The notes: generated from the sequence alone by a model not told the origin. A DNA stretch of 64,000 nucleotides from Nonomuraea soli (GCF_013761175.1 NZ_JACDUR010000004.1:1015642-1079641); one strand, 5' to 3'. Shown: positions 39,937 through 48,022, counted from the stretch's first letter. Made by a program: numbers and translations.

Positions 39937-39977
39937 CGTACGGCTCGCGCGGCTGGGGTGGCCGCGCGAGCCGTACG
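39937..39977. terminator. Bidirectional hairpin terminator
   Basis: A perfect 17-bp stem (CGTACGGCTCGCGCGGC and its complement) around a 7-nt loop lies between the ends of the convergent ROK and AsnC genes and would serve both. Its core CGTACGGCTCGCG recurs in the hairpin at 48355-48400. The rest of 39838-39936 contains an AT-rich patch and no gene. Confidence 0.75.
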
Positions 39978-39982
39978 CGTGC

Positions 39983-40456
39983 TCAGGCCTGCTCGGCCAG
40001 GGGGAGCACGCGGTACGGCACGACGGCGGACAGCGTGATCACCGTGCTGCTCCGCCGTACCCCGTCGATGGCCAGCATGCGATCGATGACCTGCTGGATG
40101 TGCTCGTGGTCGCGCCCCGCGATACGGCACCACACGTCACCGGGCCCGGTCACGATGTGCGCTTCGAGCAGTTCCGGGATGGTCTTCAGGGTCCGGGAGA
40201 TGTCCGCGCGCGAACCCTGCTCGACCTCCAGGGTCGTGAACGCCTGGACGGGGTGGCCGAGGGCCTTGGGTGAGAGGTTCGGGCCGAAATCGACGATCAC
40301 CTGGTCGGCGGTCATGCGGTCGAGGCGGGCCTGGACCGTGCCCCGCGCGACGCGCAGGAGCCTGGCGAGTTCGAGCAGCCCGCTCCTGGGCCGCTCGTGC
40401 ACGAGTTTGAGGATCTTCAGGTCGAGATCGTCAAGCCCTTTGAGACGTGCTGGCAT
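39983..40456 (-). CDS. Lrp/AsnC-family transcriptional regulator
   Basis: A complete 157-residue AsnC-type regulator. The HTH is LDDLDLKILKLVHERPRSGL and ARLLRVARGTVQARLDRM; the RAM ligand domain follows (AFTTLEVEQGSRADISRTLK; VTGPGDVWCRIAGRDHEHIQ; RRSSTVITLSAVVPYRVLPL). ATG 40456 is four bases from a 26-bp dyad. It is divergent from a nitroreductase-family gene which is probably its target. The effector amino acid or amine is unknown. Confidence 0.88.
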   Translation of the reverse strand: MPARLKGLDDLDLKILKLVHERPRSGLLELARLLRVARGTVQARLDRMTADQVIVDFGPNLSPKALGHPVQAFTTLEVEQGSRADISRTLKTIPELLEAHIVTGPGDVWCRIAGRDHEHIQQVIDRMLAIDGVRRSSTVITLSAVVPYRVLPLAEQA

Positions 40457-40460
40457 ATCA

Positions 40461-40486
40461 GCCAGTTATATCCCGATATAGCTGGC
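40461..40486. promoter_or_regulatory. 26-bp dyad operator between AsnC and nitroreductase genes
   Basis: GCCAGTTATAT-N4-ATATAGCTGGC has 11-bp arms with one mismatch. It lies 4 bp before the regulator's start and 45 bp before the nitroreductase start (40532). AT-rich core with GC-rich flanks suits an Lrp/AsnC dimer or tetramer and predicts autoregulation plus control of the neighbour. Confidence 0.72.
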
Positions 40487-40531
40487 TAAATGGCAGTGAA
40501 ACTAGATCGGTGTTGTCAGCCGTCCAGGACC

Positions 40532-41218
40532 ATGCCGACACTCCCTCCCGTGACCTCGCACAACCACCCCTTCGTGCCCTACCGCCCCGAGCGCCTGCCC
40601 GCCGACGAGATGATCCGCCGGGGCGAGGAGTTCTACGCCCACGTCGACAGGCGGCGCAGCGTGCGCTCCTTCTCGCCGGATCCCGTGCCGCGCGAGTGCA
40701 TCGACCTGGCCGTCCTCGCCGCCAACACCGCCCCGTCCGGAGCCCACCAGCAACCGTGGAAGTTCGTGGTCATCGGCGACCCCGCCGTGAAGCGCCGCAT
40801 CCGCGAGGCCGCCGAGATCGAGGAGCGGCAGAACTACGAGGGCGGACGCCTCACCCCGGAATGGCGCACCGCCCTCGCCCCGCTGGAGACCACCTCGGAC
40901 AAGGGATACCTGGAGGTGGCGCCCTGGCTCGTCGTCTGCTTCGCCGAGAAGTACGGCACGCGGGAGGACGGGAGCCGGGTGAAGCACTACTACGTCAACG
41001 AGAGCGTCGGGATCGCGTGCGGCCTGTTCATCACCGCCCTGCACACGATGGGACTGTCGACGCTCACCCACACGCCCAACCCGATGGCCTTCCTCGGCAC
41101 GATCTGCGAGCGGCCGGCGAACGAGCGGGCCTACATCCTGTTCCCCGTGGGCTATCCGGCGCCCGACGCGGAGGTGCCCGACCTCACCAGGAAGCCGCTC
41201 TCACGCGTCCTCGGGTAG
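40532..41218 (+). CDS. Nitroreductase-family FMN oxidoreductase
   Basis: A 228-residue nitroreductase-fold protein. DRRRSVRSFSPDPVP is the N-terminal phosphate/FMN Arg motif and NTAPSGAHQQPWKFVVI the FMN-binding loop. A long insertion follows (ERQNYEGGRLTPEW), a pattern seen in iodotyrosine-deiodinase-like members of the superfamily. Start ATG 40532 is preferred over ATG 40490 because AGGA lies just upstream and because 40490 almost touches the operator. Cytosolic, FMN- and NAD(P)H-dependent; reductive dehalogenation or nitro-reduction is possible. Probably regulated by the divergent AsnC protein. Confidence 0.83.
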   Translation: MPTLPPVTSHNHPFVPYRPERLPADEMIRRGEEFYAHVDRRRSVRSFSPDPVPRECIDLAVLAANTAPSGAHQQPWKFVVIGDPAVKRRIREAAEIEERQNYEGGRLTPEWRTALAPLETTSDKGYLEVAPWLVVCFAEKYGTREDGSRVKHYYVNESVGIACGLFITALHTMGLSTLTHTPNPMAFLGTICERPANERAYILFPVGYPAPDAEVPDLTRKPLSRVLG

Positions 41219-41995
41219 CGGCTCGCCCGTCTCCAGCAGCGACTTCAGGCTCGCCACCACGTTCGGCCAGCCGTGGCTGACCATCTCGGCCAGGCTCGAC
41301 CCCGGCTCGAAGCCGTCGTGCACGACGGTGAGCTTCACGACCTGCGACGTGGCCTCCTCGATCGTGAAGGTGACCTTCGACCTGGACTCGGCCGACAGGC
41401 GGGCGAGCAGGTCGTCGTCCCAGCCGAAGCGCGCGGCGAGCTCCGGGGTGACGGCGTGCCAGGTGTAGGACAGGCGCTTGAAGGGATCGGCCTCCAGCAC
41501 GACCTGCTCGGGGTCGCTGATCGTCACGCCGTGGTTGTCCCAGGTCATCGGCGAGCCCGCCGCCCAGTCCGTGGCGAACTCCGTGGCCCAGTAGCGGCGC
41601 GTGAAGGCGGGCTCGGTGAGCGCCTGCCAGAGCTTCTGCGGGGTGGTGCGGATGTAGGTGGTGTAGACGAAGGTGGGCGCGTCCATCGGGGTCTCCTCCA
41701 AGGCGGATTTCAGGTCGGCCAGGGCCTGGACCCTGGCCTGGTCGTAGCGGCTGATCCAGCGGTGGGCGATCTCGTGCACGGGCGCGGCGTTGAGGTAGTG
41801 GAGCTTCTCGCGGCCCCGGCGCACGGTGGTGACGAGCCCGGCCTCCTCCAGCACCGTCAGGTGCTTGCTGACGGACTGCCTGGCCATGTCGAGCCCGGCG
41901 CACAGCTCGCGCAGCGTCTGCCCGTTGCGGGCGTTGAGCGAGTCGAGCAACGCGCGACGGCTCGGGTCGGCCAGTGCCTTGAACACCTCGTCCAT
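41201..41995 (-). CDS. ArsR-family regulator fused to an AHSA1/SRPBCC domain
   Basis: A 264-residue single reading frame with two domains. Residues 1-90 form an ArsR winged helix (MDEVFKALADPSRRALLDSL; DMARQSVSKHLTVLEEAGLV; REKLHYLNAAPVHEIAHRWI). Residues about 105-260 form an AHSA1 START-like domain (YIRTTPQKLWQALTEPAFTR; VTFTIEEATSQVVKLTVVHD). The two are often adjacent genes; here they are continuous. The metal-binding Cys of ArsR is missing, so a ligand cavity in the START domain may be the sensor. Two palindromes precede it. The 3' end overlaps the nitroreductase gene by 18 bp. Confidence 0.85.
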   Translation of the reverse strand: MDEVFKALADPSRRALLDSLNARNGQTLRELCAGLDMARQSVSKHLTVLEEAGLVTTVRRGREKLHYLNAAPVHEIAHRWISRYDQARVQALADLKSALEETPMDAPTFVYTTYIRTTPQKLWQALTEPAFTRRYWATEFATDWAAGSPMTWDNHGVTISDPEQVVLEADPFKRLSYTWHAVTPELAARFGWDDDLLARLSAESRSKVTFTIEEATSQVVKLTVVHDGFEPGSSLAEMVSHGWPNVVASLKSLLETGEPLPEDA

Positions 41996-42014
41996 GCTCG
42001 CCCTCTGTCATCAT

Positions 42015-42059
42015 GCAGCCGTTTGGCTGCCTTTTCACGTTAGGCAGCCAGGTGGCTGC
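42015..42059. promoter_or_regulatory. Paired 16-bp palindromic operators for the ArsR-AHSA1 regulator
   Basis: GCAGCC-N4-GGCTGC occurs twice, at 42015-42030 and 42044-42059, with centres 29 bp apart (close to three helical turns). They sit 20-64 bp upstream of the regulator's ATG, and on the other side 81 bp before the SnoaL-like gene. This arrangement predicts autorepression and possible divergent control. Confidence 0.75.
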
Positions 42060-42139
42060 ATGTCAAGGTGGAGTAACGCCAGGGTGGTGAAAGGCGACGT
42101 AGTCAACGAACTGTCGGCCGCACCCGACTGGGGGACGCC

Positions 42140-42628
42140 ATGTCCGCTGACACCGAAGCCGTCGTCCGCGAGCTCCGCGAGCTCGCAGACCGGGCCGCCA
42201 TCACCCAGGTCCTGCACACCTACGCCCGCCTCGTCGACGAGCGGGAGTACGACGCCGTGGCGGGACTGTTCACCGACGACTGCCTGGCCGACTACGGGCA
42301 GGGCGAGGGCGACACCCTGCGCTCGGCCAAGGAGGTCACCGACTGGCTGACCCGGCAGCTGCGCCACATGACGGTCACCAGCCACCACATCTCCAACGTG
42401 GAGATCCGCTTCACCGACGCCGACCACGCCGACACGGTGGCCTACCTGTACGCCTGGCACATCATGCCCGGCCTGGACGTCGACCCGGTCGTGATGGGGC
42501 GCTACGTCGACCGCTTCGTGCGCACCCCGGCCCACGGCTGGCGCATCGCCGAGCGGCGCCTGTTCGCGCACGGCCTGGTCGGAGTGCCGGAAGGGATCCT
42601 GAGACCGCTCCCCAGAAAGGACCTCTAG
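42140..42628 (+). CDS. SnoaL-like / NTF2-superfamily protein
   Basis: A 162-residue protein of the SnoaL_4 type. The N-terminal helices are ELRELADRAAITQVLHTYAR and the following LVDEREYDAVAGLFTDDC is typical of NTF2-like cone-fold proteins, with SHHISNVEIRFTDADHADTV and RYVDRFVRTPAHGWRIAERR as the sheet. Members include dehydratases, isomerases and polyketide cyclases; no catalytic assignment is possible. It may be controlled by the ArsR-AHSA1 regulator through the palindromes upstream. The 126 bp after it hold no gene I can support. Confidence 0.78.
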   Translation: MSADTEAVVRELRELADRAAITQVLHTYARLVDEREYDAVAGLFTDDCLADYGQGEGDTLRSAKEVTDWLTRQLRHMTVTSHHISNVEIRFTDADHADTVAYLYAWHIMPGLDVDPVVMGRYVDRFVRTPAHGWRIAERRLFAHGLVGVPEGILRPLPRKDL

Positions 42629-42754
42629 GCGCGTGTCGTGCGGGGCCCGGCGTCGATCGTCTCCCTTCCGGAGACGAAACACGCGGAGGCGATGATTCGA
42701 GCAGCTCAGCCAGGAAGGCTTCGAAGCGCGCGCGAAGTACCTGCTCAAGCGCGG

Positions 42755-43927
42755 CTACCGCTGGCGTTCGCGGGTGCTCCACACCGGCACCACGGTCAGC
42801 GCCGCGAGCGCCGCCGCGAACCACAGCGCCACCGTGACGTCGGCCGAGTCGACGATCAGCCCGCCCACCAGCGCGCCCAGCGCGATGGCCAGGTTGAACA
42901 CCACCGTGTTGAGCACCGTCGCGGCCTCGATGCGGTCCGGCGCGGCCTTGAAGATCAGCATCTGCACCCCGACGGGCACCCCGCCGAACGCCAGGCCCCA
43001 CAACAGCAGGAGGGCGATGCCGGTGACGGGCACGGTGCCCACGAGCGGGAAGAGCGCCAGCACCCCGCCGAGCAGCAGGCTGCCGGCGATGATCGTGCCC
43101 TGCGCGTTGCGCGCGGCCGCGCTCCCGGCGAGGAAGGTTCCCGCCACGCCCGCCACGCCGAACGCCAGCAACATCGGCCCGATCAGAGCGGCGTCCACCC
43201 CGGTGTGCTCCTGCAGGATCGGGCTGACGAAGGTGTAGGCCGTCATGTGCCCGCTGACGAGCAGGAAGGTGGTCAGCACGGCCGCGCGGACGACGCGGTC
43301 GCCGAACATCCCGAACAGCGCGCCCATCCTGAGCGGTTCCGCCGCCGGGATCGGCGGCAGCAGCACGAACAGGGAGACCAGGGCGGCCAGGCCGAGCCCG
43401 GCCAGGATCAGGAAGGCGACACGCCAGTCGGTGAGCCCGCCGACGAACGTCCCGGCGGGGACGCCGAACACGTTGGCGGCGGTGGCGCCGCCGAAGGCGA
43501 TCGAGGTCGCCCGGCCGACGTGCGAGCCGGGCACGAGCCGTACGGCGATGCCCGCCGCCAGGGCCCAGAAGCCGCCGATGCTGATCCCGACGAGGAAGCG
43601 CGCCGTCAGCAGCATGGGGAAGCCCGAGGCCAGGAACGACAACAGGTTGGCCGCCACCATCAGGGTGACGAGCCCGAGCAGGACGACGCGGCGGTCGAGG
43701 CGCCCGATCGCGACCGGGACCAGCAGCGCGCTGACGGAGGCGACGAGGCCGGGCACGGTGACCATGAGGCCGGCCGTGCCCTCGGTGACGCCGAGGTCGC
43801 CGCCGATGGAGGTGAGCAGCCCGACGGGCAGCTGCTCGGCGGTCACCACCAGGAACGTGCCGGCCGCCACGGCCAGCACCGACAGCCAGTGCTTGAGCGT
43901 CACACGTTCTTCGTGGACGAGGGTCAT
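42755..43927 (-). CDS. MFS transporter, DHA1 family (AraJ/Cmx-like)
   Basis: A 390-residue, 12-helix exporter. The start at ATG 43927 follows AAGGAGA and gives LKHWLSVLAVAAGTFLVVTA. Landmarks are EQLPVGLLTSIGGDLGVTEG in the first loop, VAIGRLDRRVVLLG (motif A variant), ISIGGFWALAAGIAVRLVPG and FGGATAANVFGVPAGTFVGG, typical of the AraJ/YdhP/chloramphenicol-exporter group. It lies 14 bp behind the EamA gene and shares its MarR-controlled promoter. The substrate is likely a drug or sugar-like efflux compound. Confidence 0.87.
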   Translation of the reverse strand: MTLVHEERVTLKHWLSVLAVAAGTFLVVTAEQLPVGLLTSIGGDLGVTEGTAGLMVTVPGLVASVSALLVPVAIGRLDRRVVLLGLVTLMVAANLLSFLASGFPMLLTARFLVGISIGGFWALAAGIAVRLVPGSHVGRATSIAFGGATAANVFGVPAGTFVGGLTDWRVAFLILAGLGLAALVSLFVLLPPIPAAEPLRMGALFGMFGDRVVRAAVLTTFLLVSGHMTAYTFVSPILQEHTGVDAALIGPMLLAFGVAGVAGTFLAGSAAARNAQGTIIAGSLLLGGVLALFPLVGTVPVTGIALLLLWGLAFGGVPVGVQMLIFKAAPDRIEAATVLNTVVFNLAIALGALVGGLIVDSADVTVALWFAAALAALTVVPVWSTRERQR

Positions 43928-43941
43928 GGTTCTGCTCTCCT

Positions 43942-44865
43942 TCAGAGTGCCGCGCCGACGCGTTCCCGGCGGGGGAGCGTGGGCGGGGTGAGGTCGACGC
44001 GGGTGCGGGCGGGTCCCTGGCCGAGCAGGGTGCCGCCGAGGGCGATGGCCATGCCCAGCACCTGGAGCGGGGTGAGGTCCTGGCCGAGTGCGGCCCAGCC
44101 GATGACGGTCGCGGAGACCGGGCTGAGCAGGGCCAGGAAGGAGACCGAGGTGGCGGGGAGGCGCGAGATGCCGCGGAACCAGTTCCAGTAGGCGAGCGCG
44201 GTGCCGATGACGCCGAGGTAGAGGTAGCCGATGACGGCCGAGCCGTCCAGGGCGGGCGGCGCGCCCTCGACGAGGAGGGCGAGGGGCACGAGCAGCAGGC
44301 CGCCGGCGGCGAGCTGCCAGCCGGCCAGGGCCAGCGGGCCCACCCCGTCCGGCCGGCCCCAGCGCTTGGCCAGCACGGTGCCGGCCGTCATGGAGGCGGC
44401 CCCGGCCAGTCCCGCGGCGATTCCCACGGCGTCGAGCGCCGCGCCGGAACGCAGCACCACCAGGCCCACGCCCAGCACCCCCGCCATCCCGGCCAGCACC
44501 TTCTGCCAGGTGGGCCGCTCGCCCAGCAGGAGGGCGGCCAGTCCGAGCGCGAACAGCGGGCCGACCGCGCCCAGCACCGCGGCCACCCCGCCGGGCAGGC
44601 GGTAGGCCGCCAGGAACAGCAGGGGGAAGAAGGCGCCGATGTTGAGCACGCCGAGCACCGCCGACCGCCAGATCCACACGCCGCGCGGCAGGACCCGGGA
44701 GACCGCCAGCAGCACCAGGCCCGCGGGCAGTGCCCGCATCAGCGCCGTGAACAGGGGGCGGTCGGGCGGGAGGAACTCGGTGGTGACGGCATAGGTGGAG
44801 CCCCAGGCGATGGGCGTCAGGGAGGTGAGGGCGACGGTGCGCCATCGTGTGACGAGAGTGGACAT
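43942..44865 (-). CDS. EamA-family (DMT) exporter
   Basis: A 307-residue transporter with ten helices and the internal duplication of EamA proteins (TPIAWGSTYAVTTEFLPPDR in the first half, PVSATVIGWAALGQDLTPLQ in the second). ATG 44865 is preferred over ATG 44880 because GGAGAGG is correctly spaced. It is the first gene of an efflux operon with the MFS gene, and the promoter carries MarR-type palindromes. Substrate unknown; metabolite or drug export is likely. Confidence 0.86.
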   Translation of the reverse strand: MSTLVTRWRTVALTSLTPIAWGSTYAVTTEFLPPDRPLFTALMRALPAGLVLLAVSRVLPRGVWIWRSAVLGVLNIGAFFPLLFLAAYRLPGGVAAVLGAVGPLFALGLAALLLGERPTWQKVLAGMAGVLGVGLVVLRSGAALDAVGIAAGLAGAASMTAGTVLAKRWGRPDGVGPLALAGWQLAAGGLLLVPLALLVEGAPPALDGSAVIGYLYLGVIGTALAYWNWFRGISRLPATSVSFLALLSPVSATVIGWAALGQDLTPLQVLGMAIALGGTLLGQGPARTRVDLTPPTLPRRERVGAAL

Positions 44866-44885
44866 CGTTTGCCTCTCCATTCATA

Positions 44886-44961
44886 ATCTCAACGTTGAGA
44901 TAATCACCCACGAACGCCTCAACGTCAAGTAGATGAACGTTAAGATAGTCATCGTTGAGAG
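44886..44961. promoter_or_regulatory. MarR operator cluster
   Basis: A perfect 16-bp palindrome ATCTCAACGTTGAGAT (44886-44901) abuts the EamA start. Related sites CTCAACGTCAAG (44918-44929), GAACGTTAAGAT (44935-44946) and ATCGTTGAGAG (44951-44961) follow toward the MarR gene. All share the AACGTT-type core, so a MarR dimer could occupy two or more sites and control both directions. Confidence 0.75.
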
Positions 44962-44970
44962 GAGTGCCCG

Positions 44971-45471
44971 ATGGCGGACGCCGTGGACGAGGTGCTGGCG
45001 CAGTGGAAGCGAGAACGTCCCGACGTCGACGTCTGGCCCATGGGCGTCGTCGGACGCATCACCCGCCTGTCCCTGATCCTCGACAAGGAGCTGAAGGACT
45101 TCTTCGCCGGTCACGACCTCGAACGATGGGAATTCGACGTCCTGGCCACGCTGCGCCGCTCCGGCCCGCCGTACGAACTGACGGCGGGCGCGCTCAACAA
45201 GGCGGCCATGGTCACCTCGGGCGCGATCACCAACCGCATCGACCGGCTGACCGCCAGGGGCCTGGTCGAGCGCGTGCGCGACGACGCCGACCGGCGCTCG
45301 GTCCGGGTCAGGCTCACCGACCGGGGCTGGACGCTGATCGAGGAGCTCGTCCCCCTGCACGTCGCCAACGAGGCGCGCATCCTGCGGGCGCTGAGCGGGC
45401 AGGAACGGGACGACCTCGCGGGCGCCCTGCGCGACCTGCTGGAATCGCTCGGAGACACCTCGCTGGAGTAG
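44971..45471 (+). CDS. MarR-family transcriptional regulator
   Basis: A 166-residue MarR protein. The winged helix is ERWEFDVLATLRRSGPPYEL, NKAAMVTSGAITNRIDRLTA and RGLVERVRDDADRRSVRVRL, followed by the C-terminal dimerisation helix. ATG 44971 follows GGAG 6 nt upstream. It is divergent from the EamA-MFS efflux operon and very likely represses it and itself through the palindromes between them, released by a small-molecule ligand. Confidence 0.9.
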   Translation: MADAVDEVLAQWKRERPDVDVWPMGVVGRITRLSLILDKELKDFFAGHDLERWEFDVLATLRRSGPPYELTAGALNKAAMVTSGAITNRIDRLTARGLVERVRDDADRRSVRVRLTDRGWTLIEELVPLHVANEARILRALSGQERDDLAGALRDLLESLGDTSLE

Positions 45472-45476
45472 GCAGG

Positions 45477-46133
45477 ATGACCCTCTTCTCATCGTCGTGG
45501 GCCGCGCTGCGCGCCGCGGTCGCGGGCCTGTCCGACGACGACTTCGCACGCCCGTCGGGCTGCGCCGGCTGGCTGGTGCGCGACCTGGTCTGCCACCTGG
45601 TCATCGACGCCCAGGATGTCCTGATCACCCTGGCCACCCCGGCCGAGGGCGAGCCGACCCGCGACGCGCTCACCTACTGGGAGGTCTCCGGCACCCCGCC
45701 GACCGGCGACGACGACCTCGACGCGCTGACCGTACGGCTGGCGGCCGCCTACCGGGAGCCGCGTCTGCTCACGTTCCACCTCGACGACGTCGGCTCCGCC
45801 GCGGGACGCGCCGCGGACCTGGCCGATCCCGGCATGCGCGTCGGCACCCGAGACCAGGTGCTCACCGCGGGCGACTACCTGTCGGCCTACGTCCTGGAGT
45901 GGACGCTGCACCACCTCGACCTGATCGCGCACCTCCCGCACGTGCCCGGCCCGCCCGCCGCCGGCCTGGCCCGCTCGCGCGCGATGCTGGAGGGGATCGC
46001 CGGGGCGCCTTTCCCCGCGTCGTTCTCCGACGCCGGCGCGCTGCTGACCGGCACCGGACGGCGCGCGCCGTCCGACGCCGAGCGAGCGGAACTGGGAGGC
46101 CTCGCCGAACGGCTCCCGCTGGTCCTGGGCTAG
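45477..46133 (+). CDS. Maleylpyruvate isomerase N-terminal (DinB-like, mycothiol-dependent) domain protein
   Basis: A 218-residue protein opening WAALRAAVAGLSDDDFARPS, then GCAGWLVRDLVCHLVIDAQD, the layout of the MDMPI_N/DinB-like four-helix bundle. The metal His residues would be the His of CHLVID and the pair in EWTLHHLDLIAHL. Many actinobacterial members are mycothiol S-transferases or isomerases. It starts six bases after the MarR stop and is presumably co-transcribed, linking thiol-based detoxification to the efflux operon. Cytosolic. Confidence 0.8.
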   Translation: MTLFSSSWAALRAAVAGLSDDDFARPSGCAGWLVRDLVCHLVIDAQDVLITLATPAEGEPTRDALTYWEVSGTPPTGDDDLDALTVRLAAAYREPRLLTFHLDDVGSAAGRAADLADPGMRVGTRDQVLTAGDYLSAYVLEWTLHHLDLIAHLPHVPGPPAAGLARSRAMLEGIAGAPFPASFSDAGALLTGTGRRAPSDAERAELGGLAERLPLVLG

Positions 46134-48022
46134 AACAGGTTGTGCGAGGGCCAGGTCGCGACGGCCCGGTGAACCTCCCACATCATCGTGTCCAGATCGA
46201 CCCGGTTGCCGTTCGACACCGCCATCCAGCAGAACTCCCCGGCCGTGCGCACCAGCACGGCCTCGGTCCCGTTGGGCGTGAGCCGCCCGGTGTGCCACCA
46301 CGTGTCCGCCTTGTTGACCGCCCACCCGCAGGCGTATCCGTCGAAGACGGACGAAGGAGTGGTCATCACCCGCGTCGTGTCGGAGCGCAGCAGGTCGGGC
46401 ACGGCCCCGAACCCGTCGGCCCGGACGGCGAAGCGCAGGATGTCGGTCGGTGAGGCGAGCCAGCCTCCGTGGGCGTCCATGCGCCGGGCCGGGATGGCGT
46501 ACGGATCGGTCCCGTAGTAGATCACCTCGTCGGAGCGCCGCTGCGCCAGGGTGTCGCCCGCCAGATGCATGTTGGTGATCCCGCTCGGGGCCAGCACGTT
46601 GCGTCGCACGTATTCCGCGTAGCCCATCCCGCTGACCGTCTCGATGATGCGCCCGAGCAGGCAGTAGCCGAAGTTGGAGTACAGGTGCCTGGCGCCAGGC
46701 GCGTGCTTCTGGGGCTGGTTGTCGAGGGTCCAGGTGATCAGCTGGGCATGGGTCATCGCCGGGTTCTTGAACATCGGGTCGTCACCGTCGTTGGGCCAGC
46801 CTCCCGAGGTGTGCTGCAGCAGGTGCCGCACGGTGATCGCCCGCAGGTTCGCGGTGTAGGGCTTGGTGCCGAAGCGGGTGCCGAGCAGCGCGCCCTGGCC
46901 GAAGACGCGCTGGTCGAGCGTCAGCCGTCCGGCCTCGACGAGCCGCATGACGGCCACCGCGGTGATCGGCTTGGAGATACTCGCGACGCGCATCAGGTGG
47001 CGGGGCGTGACGCGCTCGCCGGTGTCCCGCCTGGCCAGGCCGTACCCCTTGGCCAGGACGAGCCGTCCGCGGCGGGCCACCGCCAGCGAGATGCCCGCGA
47101 CTCCCGAGCCGGTGAGGTGGCGGTTGACGACCGTGTCGACGGCGGCGAAGTCACCCGCGGCGGGGGTCTGGTGCACCCAGATCGCGGCGAATCGTGGCGA
47201 GCCGTAGCCGCTGACCTGCAGCGGCCGGTAGCCGCGGCGCTGGTGGTCGTCGAAGGCGGCCTGGTAGGCGGCGGAGTCCAGGCCGTGCCTGGCCGACCAG
47301 CGCGGTCCGGCGCCCTGCGCCCAGATCGCGGCGTACAGATCGTTCCCGTCGACGGTGTAGCCGCTGACGTGCACGGGCCGGTAGCCCTGTGCGGTGAGGC
47401 GGGTGAACTCGGCCTGGTACTGCGCGGAGGTGAGGTTGTGGCGGGCCACCCACGGCGGGCCGGCGGTCTGCTCCCAGATGGCCGCGAACAGCGCCTGGCG
47501 GCCCGACTGGTAGCCGTCGACGCAGGTCAGCCGGTAACCCTGCCCGGTGAGACGGGTGAACTCGGCCTGGTACTGCGCGGAGGTGAGGTTGTGGCGGGCC
47601 ACCCACGGCGAGCCGCCGGCGCGCTCCCAGATGGCGGCGAAGTGCGGCCGGCCGCCGACGTCGTAGCCGCTCACCTGGACGAGGCGGTACCCCTGCCCGG
47701 TGACCCGCGTGAACTCGGCCTGGTACTGCTCCGAGGTCAGCCCGTGGCGGGCGATGAGCGGCGGGCCCGGCGCCTTCTCCCAGATGCCCGCGTATCTGGC
47801 CTGGCCGCCCGCGGCGTAGCCGCTCACGTGGGCGGGCCGGTAGCCGAGGGCGGAGAGCCGGTCCCACTCGGCCTGGTACTGCGCGGAGGTGAGGTTGTGC
47901 CTGGCGACCCAGCCGGACGGGGTCCGGCCGGTCGGAGCGGTGATCCCGGCCCAGTCGAGCCCGATCGCCATGCCCAGCGCGGCACCCGCGTGGAGCACGT
48001 CGCGTCTGCTGTGAACGGTCAT
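46130..48022 (-). CDS. Secreted serine hydrolase with five N-terminal BTRD1-type repeats
   Basis: A 630-residue protein. The N terminus HSRRDVLHAGAALGMAIGL is a Tat-like signal. Residues about 38-285 are five tandem repeats of roughly 50 residues, each with WVARHNLTSAQYQAEF, YRPVHVSGY and FAAIWE-type segments (bacterial tandem repeat domain 1). Residues about 300-620 form a class C/D-peptidase-like serine hydrolase with SISK (Ser348/Lys351), YSNFGYCLLG (YxN) and HTGRLTPNGT. The architecture resembles polyglycine hydrolases. ATG 48022 is taken; ATGs at 48034 and 48058 are open. It may process cell-wall peptides or extracellular polymers. Confidence 0.83.
   Translation of the reverse strand: MTVHSRRDVLHAGAALGMAIGLDWAGITAPTGRTPSGWVARHNLTSAQYQAEWDRLSALGYRPAHVSGYAAGGQARYAGIWEKAPGPPLIARHGLTSEQYQAEFTRVTGQGYRLVQVSGYDVGGRPHFAAIWERAGGSPWVARHNLTSAQYQAEFTRLTGQGYRLTCVDGYQSGRQALFAAIWEQTAGPPWVARHNLTSAQYQAEFTRLTAQGYRPVHVSGYTVDGNDLYAAIWAQGAGPRWSARHGLDSAAYQAAFDDHQRRGYRPLQVSGYGSPRFAAIWVHQTPAAGDFAAVDTVVNRHLTGSGVAGISLAVARRGRLVLAKGYGLARRDTGERVTPRHLMRVASISKPITAVAVMRLVEAGRLTLDQRVFGQGALLGTRFGTKPYTANLRAITVRHLLQHTSGGWPNDGDDPMFKNPAMTHAQLITWTLDNQPQKHAPGARHLYSNFGYCLLGRIIETVSGMGYAEYVRRNVLAPSGITNMHLAGDTLAQRRSDEVIYYGTDPYAIPARRMDAHGGWLASPTDILRFAVRADGFGAVPDLLRSDTTRVMTTPSSVFDGYACGWAVNKADTWWHTGRLTPNGTEAVLVRTAGEFCWMAVSNGNRVDLDTMMWEVHRAVATWPSHNLF

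Noticed and set aside
42638..44191. A 517-codon plus-strand frame opposite the MFS and EamA genes
   Set aside because: Extremely hydrophilic Arg/Gln/Glu/Gly/His repeats are typical of antisense frames of membrane proteins in high-GC DNA.
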